64,000 nt of DNA from Diphasiastrum complanatum (taxonomy: Eukaryota > Streptophyta > Lycopodiopsida > Lycopodiales > Lycopodiaceae). A program made the position numbers and the translations under genes. Location of the stretch: the NCBI GenBank assembly GCA_029204225.1, contig CM055095.1:46638510-46702509 (forward strand), read 5' to 3'. The notes below the pieces were generated by a model. It did not search any database. It was not told where the DNA came from and saw only the letters and a list, made by a program, of their open reading frames with translations. Below, in pieces: positions 59,432-64,000 of this stretch (position 1 is its first letter; each line of letters begins with the position of its first letter).

Positions 59432-60399
59432 ATGTCTACGACTCCTCAGTTTCTGATCAGACGATGGCTGTCTTTGACGCCTGAGGAACTCGTGTTATCA
59501 TACTGCTCTTCCATTTATTTCAGGACTATACTTCACGTTGAATATGATTTCAGTAGTACCACACAAATCATCTCTAATCTCTTCGGTGGACTGTACTCTT
59601 GTTTCATAGTATGAATTAATTTTTAAGATCCTGTTGGGCAATTAGAACACTTAAAGTTGTGATTACATTTAGCATAAGCTGTCTATTAGATTGTTTTTGC
59701 ATTTAGCAGCTGATTAGAATGGGAGAGCTGTTCCGCAATCTTCTTGCTCTCTTCTCTGTTCACGTACTTCTATCTCCCTTGCCCCATCACAACAAACCTC
59801 ATAAAAGTATTTCTCTATCAGACATGAATGAAGTAGGCCTGTATGACATAAGAAACCAAGAAACGTTGTGTTGTGACACCACTATCAGAGCATCTGACCA
59901 GATTGGAGCTGATACAGACTGTGCAACGGAACGGGACAACAAAAAGCCTTCTGATGCGGATGATGCTATGGAATTGAACAGTGTGCGGTCTCCTACCAAT
60001 GATCATTCTATCATAAATTGCCTAACATCTGTTATGACTGAGAGCGCTACTTCTCTCAAGTCAGAGACTAGCCGAAACCCTGCACCTTGTGACAATACAC
60101 TGGAACAAGACAGCCAGAAAAAAGAAATAAAGGCTTTCTAGGTAAGTGCTCATCTCTCTGTTGGAAATGAAGTTGAGATGGAATGGAGAGAGAGTTTTTT
60201 TAACGTCAATCCAGAAAACGTCGAAGGAATGGTTTCGGGTGGATTCAGATTGAAACATTCTTATGTAGAACCGAACAATCTATGCACGACAATAGTTATT
60301 CCAATAGAGAACCGTTTCAACCTAATAGAAACAAATAATGAGACCTTTGAAATAGCTTCTAATCATCAAAAAACTGTAAAAACATTAGAGGAGTTCTAA
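59432..60399 (+). pseudogene. Unrecognised spliced gene with one in-frame TAG
   Basis: Exon 1 59432-59608 (59 codons, MSTTPQFLIRRWLSLTPEEL...) ends at GTATGA. An acceptor TTTTGCATTTAG at 59706 continues in phase with QLIRMGELFRNLLALF. The 98-base intron is the main evidence that this is a real gene. Exon 2 stays in one frame from 59707 to 60399 except for a single TAG at 60139-60141, where CAG would fit. The product would start with hydrophobic helices (possibly membrane-associated) and continue into an acidic, polar tail of low complexity, about 290 residues in all. The last codons (TLEEF, stop) come from a MITE, so the native C-terminus is lost. No known family was recognised. Alternatives are a transposon ORF or a chance frame. 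Confidence 0.35.
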
Positions 60400-60615
60400 A
60401 TCCAAAAAAGACCATTTGTAAAGATTCTTTTTATATTTTTTCTCAATTTTGTAATACACATGGACCAATCAAAACACTCAAATTTGAAATCTACGTAACG
60501 TAACTTTTTGAGTCCACATTTTGATTCCACACTAAAAATGGCATAACTTTTTAGTTGTAAGTCCGAATTTAGTGGAGTTTAGTTCATTGGAAAATGCTCA
60601 ACAAGGGCTTTCCAA
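60388..60615 (+). mobile_element. MITE, left part of a copy
   Basis: It begins GAGGAGTTCTAAATCC after TTA at 60385-60387 and matches 61288-61515 closely for about 228 bases (AAAAAAGACC, GGACCAATCAAAACACTC, TACGTAACGTAACTTTTTGAG). The right terminal repeat is absent. Confidence 0.85.
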
Positions 60616-61287
60616 TGATTTGTTACATGACATACTTCTACGCTAGAATAAGTAAGCCCGAGTTTCTCTCACAGTTCATGACTTTCTGAGTTCAGAAGTG
60701 TTCTCTTGGGTGTGTGTGTGATCTCTCTTTACTGTTTATCTGATTGATGTCAGATTGCTTGCAAATTAGCTAACTATAGCTGGATATCGAATTTTGGGAA
60801 AATTCGAAGAACCATTTACGATTAGTCAAGCAAGCAATCGTTTGAAGGTGCAGTTGAATTCAAGGCTTCAGAATAAGCTATTGGCTTGATCCAGGAGCAA
60901 AACTGAAAATTGCTAAATTTTCAAGTTGATTGGAGCAAACATATGGTTATTGAGAAGAATAGCTTGTTTGCATTCAACTGTGCATCAATTGTGAAGCCAA
61001 AAATCTCAAGAAAGTTCTTGCAGTAGGGCGACCTCAGTGGTGTAGGAGACTGCCAGAAAAATCTCAAAAAAGGGTTGAGTAAATCTCAAGAAAGTTCTAC
61101 AGCTAGGGTTTTTATATACAAAACTGTGGATCTTTCTCCACATAGACTATGTTTTAGTGCTATGAATGCATGGAGAGGGGCACCCTGGCAGGAAGAATGT
61201 ACCTACAAATGGCCGTGGGCAACCGTAGAGTAATCTGAGCGCTGAATTAGCTGGTAGGGAGGCGTGGAGGAAAAAGGCAACCCATTA
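60616..61287. other. Spacer with a small perfect hairpin
   Basis: Non-coding. TCGAATTTT-GGG-AAAATTCGA (60787-60807) is a perfect inverted repeat with 9-bp arms. An AAATCTCAAGAAAGTTCT word occurs twice (about 60999 and 61082). Confidence 0.4.
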
Positions 61288-61634
61288 GAGGAGATCTAAA
61301 TCCAAAAAAGACCCTTTGTAAAGATTCTTTTTTATATTTTTTCTCAATTTCTTCTTACACATGGACCAATCAAAACACTCAAATTTGAATTCTACGTAAC
61401 GTAACTTTTTGAGACCACATTTTGATTCCACACTAAAAATGGCATAACTTTTTAGTGGCAAGTCCAAATTTAGCGGAGTTTGGTGATTTGAAAGTGCTCA
61501 ATAAGGGCAACATACTTCTGAGCTACAAATAAAAAATTATGGCAAATCAAAAGTACTAGTGTTATAATATTTTAATAATATAAACTACATCTTGCATGAT
61601 TCTTAAAGGGTCTTTTTGGAGCTCAAAACTCCTC
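61288..61634. mobile_element. MITE with terminal inverted repeats, complete (347 bp)
   Basis: The left end GAGGAGATCTAAATCCAAAA and the right end (reverse complement starting GAGGAGTTTTGAGC) are imperfect inverted repeats of about 40 bp, both followed by AAAGACCCTTT-like sequence. TA (or TTA/TAA) flanks both ends (61286-61287 and 61635-61636), as expected for a Tc1/mariner- or Harbinger-type target duplication. There is no coding capacity. A partial second copy lies at 60388. Confidence 0.8.
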
Positions 61635-61636
61635 TA

Positions 61637-62262
61637 ATGATAGCCAGGTTAACGAAGAGAAGGTCGCGGATCATCTGCGCGGCCAGCGCGAGATAGACCT
61701 GAGCGTCTGGAAGTGGTTAGTGCACGGAGGAGGAAGAGTCATTGCCCAAGTTCGCTAAGAGCCTTTGGATAGAGAGTCTGATTAATAAATTGAGTCTCCA
61801 TGATAAGGTGTGGACCGTGGATTGGAGATCAACCATTGGATGAACTTGATGTGGACTCGAAGGGCACTGAAGTGCCAAGTATACCTTCAATTTCTTTAGA
61901 AATTATCAATGTGAAATTGGAGTTGGGTCTCCAAATTCATGAAGTTTGAAGTTATTTCATTGTGAAGAAACAATGCATTTTCAATAAGGGCACATATCTT
62001 TTGGGTCTTTTCTCCGTTTAGGACCGTCCAAAAGCCAAAATCCTCCAAATTAAGGGCAGAAAAGGACTGTACCATGCAAGTACGATACCTGAAAACAGAG
62101 GGATTGCCATGGAGAGAGTGTTCGGAGCACGCCAAAAGTCTTTTCACCATTCCAGTGGGCAAGTAGTTGGGAGTTGGTGACAAAGGGCACTTCGGAGGAC
62201 GACACCGATTTGGCTTCCGATTTGGCGAAAAAGTGGCAGGAGGTCCTGAAACTTTTTTGGTC
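61637..62262. other. Unassigned, with a short GC-rich open frame
   Basis: Directly after the MITE an open frame reads NEEKVADHLRGQREIDLSVW, then ends at TAA after GGGRVIAQVR (about 61757). Base composition here is unlike the neighbours, which suggests a coding remnant, perhaps of the gene interrupted by the MITEs. The family is unknown. The rest shows nothing. Confidence 0.3.
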
Positions 62263-62302
62263 AGACCTTAAAGTTGACTTTTAGAAGTCAACTTTAAGGT
62301 CT
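62263..62302. repeat. Perfect hairpin, 18-bp arms, 4-base loop
   Basis: AGACCTTAAAGTTGACTT, loop TTAG, AAGTCAACTTTAAGGTCT. All 18 positions pair. It is not followed by a T-run and is not in a coding context. Confidence 0.95.
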
Positions 62303-62416
62303 ATAGGCTCTATAAGCTTGTCATTGGGCCTCATTAAGGCGCTATAGGAGCAATTTTTGGGAAAATGGCAGGATTGGGAGAATCCGTGCTTGGAGAAGCT
62401 AGTAGATTGGATGGGG

Positions 62417-62419
<3 letters not shown>

Positions 62420-62505
<86 letters not shown>
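62420..62505 (+). repeat. (GA)n microsatellite, about 43 units
   Basis: Uninterrupted GA for about 86 bases. The serine-leucine repeat frame on the minus strand is an artefact. Confidence 0.98.
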
Positions 62506-62507
<2 letters not shown>

Positions 62508-62544
62508 CCACCAACCATACCCACAGTTAGCAAAGTTTCTCAGG

Positions 62545-62582
62545 GGGCAGTTAGCACCCCTGAGATGGAGTGCTAACTGCCC
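62545..62582. repeat. Perfect hairpin, 13-bp arms, 12-base loop
   Basis: GGGCAGTTAGCAC and GTGCTAACTGCCC enclose CCCTGAGATGGA. CTCAGGGG just left and CCCCTGAG in the loop offer a competing stem. Confidence 0.92.
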
Positions 62583-62639
62583 ACCAAAAGAAATGTAGCA
62601 TTTTTTGGTAAAGTAAACTTGAGTCCAGGAAACGATTTG

Positions 62640-63105
62640 TGTAGAAACAAGTTGTTTAAAATTTCATACAATCTTCCTCTCATGAAGCCATTATTTTGAA
62701 AAGCAAAAACAATGTTTTTTTAACCTCATCCATAAAGGTATCATGTTCACTACAACAGTACATGGCAGCAAGAATTTGAACGACAATCATTTTATACGAG
62801 TTCATAATTGGCCTATTGGCAGTTGAGTGTATATACTGAAAAAACAAAAATGGAAGTTCCCGTCTCTTGTCAAATTTTTTCATATGAAACTTTCCTGATA
62901 AAGAATCAATATTCAAAAAATTAACCGTGTTATCCGAAGCGTCTTCTTTTTCAATAGTGAGGTACTCCAAGTAATAGATCCATAAGGCATTATCATCGAT
63001 ACGAGGTTGCTCCTTGTCTAGAAATATAAGAGCATAAGTGTTGTTTATGAAACAAATATCATCAATATAGCGGAAATTATGCTTGAAGGCACGCAAATAT
63101 TCCAC
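62640..63105 (-). pseudogene. Non-LTR (Penelope-like) reverse transcriptase fragment
   Basis: The 141-codon frame (63105-62680) has the RT motif FRYIDDICFI, then WIYYLEYLTIEKEDASD, NFLNID in the place of FLD, the diagnostic KFDKRRELPF, a Y.H...NRP..SY...VVQIL segment and a C-proximal FMDEVKKTLF. After a frameshift near 62695 another frame continues with NGFMRGRLYEILNNLF, the usual end of this RT type. This order (RYIDD, FLD, YDKR..FPF, QL-R, NGF) is that of the RT family grouped with Penelope-like elements, not of copia or gypsy, whose catalytic block is LYVDD or YIDDI followed by other motifs. The RT upstream of motif C is missing, replaced by copia integrase at about 63106. A GIY-YIG endonuclease is not visible. 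Confidence 0.6.
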
Positions 63106-64000
63106 TCATAAGCATCACAACCAAATATTCGTAAATGAGAAACATTAGGTTTCTTTCTAGTAAAAGCTTCGTAAAGTGTCTTACCCTCCACGGACTTTGT
63201 AGAACACTGATTCAAGATATGAGTAGCTGCATGCTTCTGCCCAAAAAGTATTTGGAAAACCCTTACTCTTAAGCATTGCTCTAGCCATCTCCACAATGGA
63301 TCTATTTTTCTGTTCTGCAACTCCGTTTTGTTGTGGTGAATGGGGTGTAGTGGTTTGTCTCTTAATCCCCTGATCCTTGCAGAAATTTATAAACTCTGTT
63401 GAAAAATACTCACCGCCACCATCTGATCAGAGCCTTGAACTCTCTAAACTTGGCAAAAGCATCAGATTTCTTGCTTATGAAATAAATCCAGATATGTCTA
63501 CTATAGTCATCAATGAATGTGATGAAATAGTAACAACCACTAATGGACCTAGTTTGTATTGGTCCACACAGATCACTATGAACAAGATCAAGAATGCCAT
63601 TGGCTCTTCTTGCTCCATCTTTGGGAAATCTCTCTCTATGCTGTTTTCCCAAAATGCAACCCTCACAAATTTTTCCTTCAAAAGAGATATCAGGCAATCC
63701 AACAACTAGATTATCTCTTTTAAGGATTTGCAAGCTTTGAGCACTGATATGACCAAACCTTTGATGCCAAAGATCACTTCGACTATCAACAGTGCTTACC
63801 ATAGCTTGAGTAAAAGATCTCGCATTCAATTTGTAGAGCCTATTCTCGTTGACTCTAGCTCCTGTAGCAATCACTTTGTAGTGATCCTTGATGTCTTTGA
63901 CAAGACATTTGTCACTGTCAAACTCAACTTTGAGTTGTTGATCAGCCATCGTCCCAACAAATAGTAGATTGTTAGCTAAGCCAGGTACATATTGCACATT
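63106..64000 (-). pseudogene. Copia integrase, truncated, continues past window end
   Basis: The frame from 63997 to 63410 gives the end of protease (YVPGLANNLLFVG), the pre-integrase domain (LWHQRFGHIS, CEGCILGKQHRERFP) and the integrase start (LVHSDLCGPIQTRS, ITFIDDYSRHIWIYF). A shift near 63420 and loss of the middle lead to 63320-63106 with the region after the catalytic glutamate and the SHLRIFGCDAYEW block, where the Penelope-like sequence begins. So the integrase core is interrupted and its C-terminus is lost. Confidence 0.85.

Noticed and set aside
62263-62302. Hairpin as a transcription terminator
   Set aside because: Plant nuclear DNA does not use such terminators and no T-run follows.
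62281-62514. Frame with SLSLSL repeat
   Set aside because: Translation of the (GA)n tract on the minus strand.

Overview
This window is nuclear DNA of a land plant with a retrotransposon-rich genome. The evidence is an INDETERMINATE DOMAIN (IDD) C2H2 transcription factor gene, a plant-specific family, with two GT-AG introns, set among many decayed Ty1/copia and Ty3/gypsy LTR elements. The elements carry plant-type initiator-Met primer sites and stop codons that look like C-to-T decay. Transposon density and intron lengths suggest a large-genome lineage such as a fern or conifer, but the sequence alone does not settle this.

Layout. 1-10.77 kb: copia integrase and RT/RNase H fragments, a chromovirus 3' end, and three copies of one 834-bp copia LTR (family A). 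10.77-21.74 kb: a large degenerate Ty3/gypsy Tat/Athila-like element with gag, protease and the integrase C-terminus. A small copia element with both LTRs (family C, 11019-13920) interrupts it. Downstream of pol it holds two 25-bp-based minisatellite arrays and two unrecognised extra ORFs. 21.7-28.6 kb: a nearly complete but dead copia element (family G), flanked by inverted copies of another promoter-bearing repeat, then a gypsy gag-protease fragment. 28.6-33.4 kb: gypsy RT-RNase H-integrase on the minus strand and a chromovirus LTR. 33.7-36.7 kb: another copia pol (family H). 36.7-38.9 kb: a gypsy integrase tail, an unknown broken gene, and a spliced ULP1-like (C48) peptidase remnant.

39.4-44.3 kb is the host island, with the IDD gene intact (exons 40731-40839, 41338-41734 and 42701-44270; 691 codons). 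45.7-47.9 kb: copia gag-protease with an LTR. 48.4-55.6 kb is mostly non-coding, with microsatellites and diverged tandem duplications. 55.7-58.1 kb: a possible LINE 5' fragment and a copia LTR packed with TCGCGA palindromes. 58.2-61.7 kb: an unrecognised, apparently spliced gene with one in-frame TAG and a TATA box, plus a MITE and a partial MITE copy. 62.2-64 kb: two strong hairpins, a GA microsatellite, a non-LTR (Penelope-like) RT fragment, and a copia integrase that runs off the end.

Only the IDD gene looks clearly functional. The most unusual material is the Penelope-like RT fused to copia (62.64-63.11 kb), the post-pol ORF pair with its 25/51-bp arrays (16.2-20.7 kb), the TCGCGA-dense LTR (56.9-57.3 kb) and the CAC(A/G)TGTG palindromes of LTR family A.
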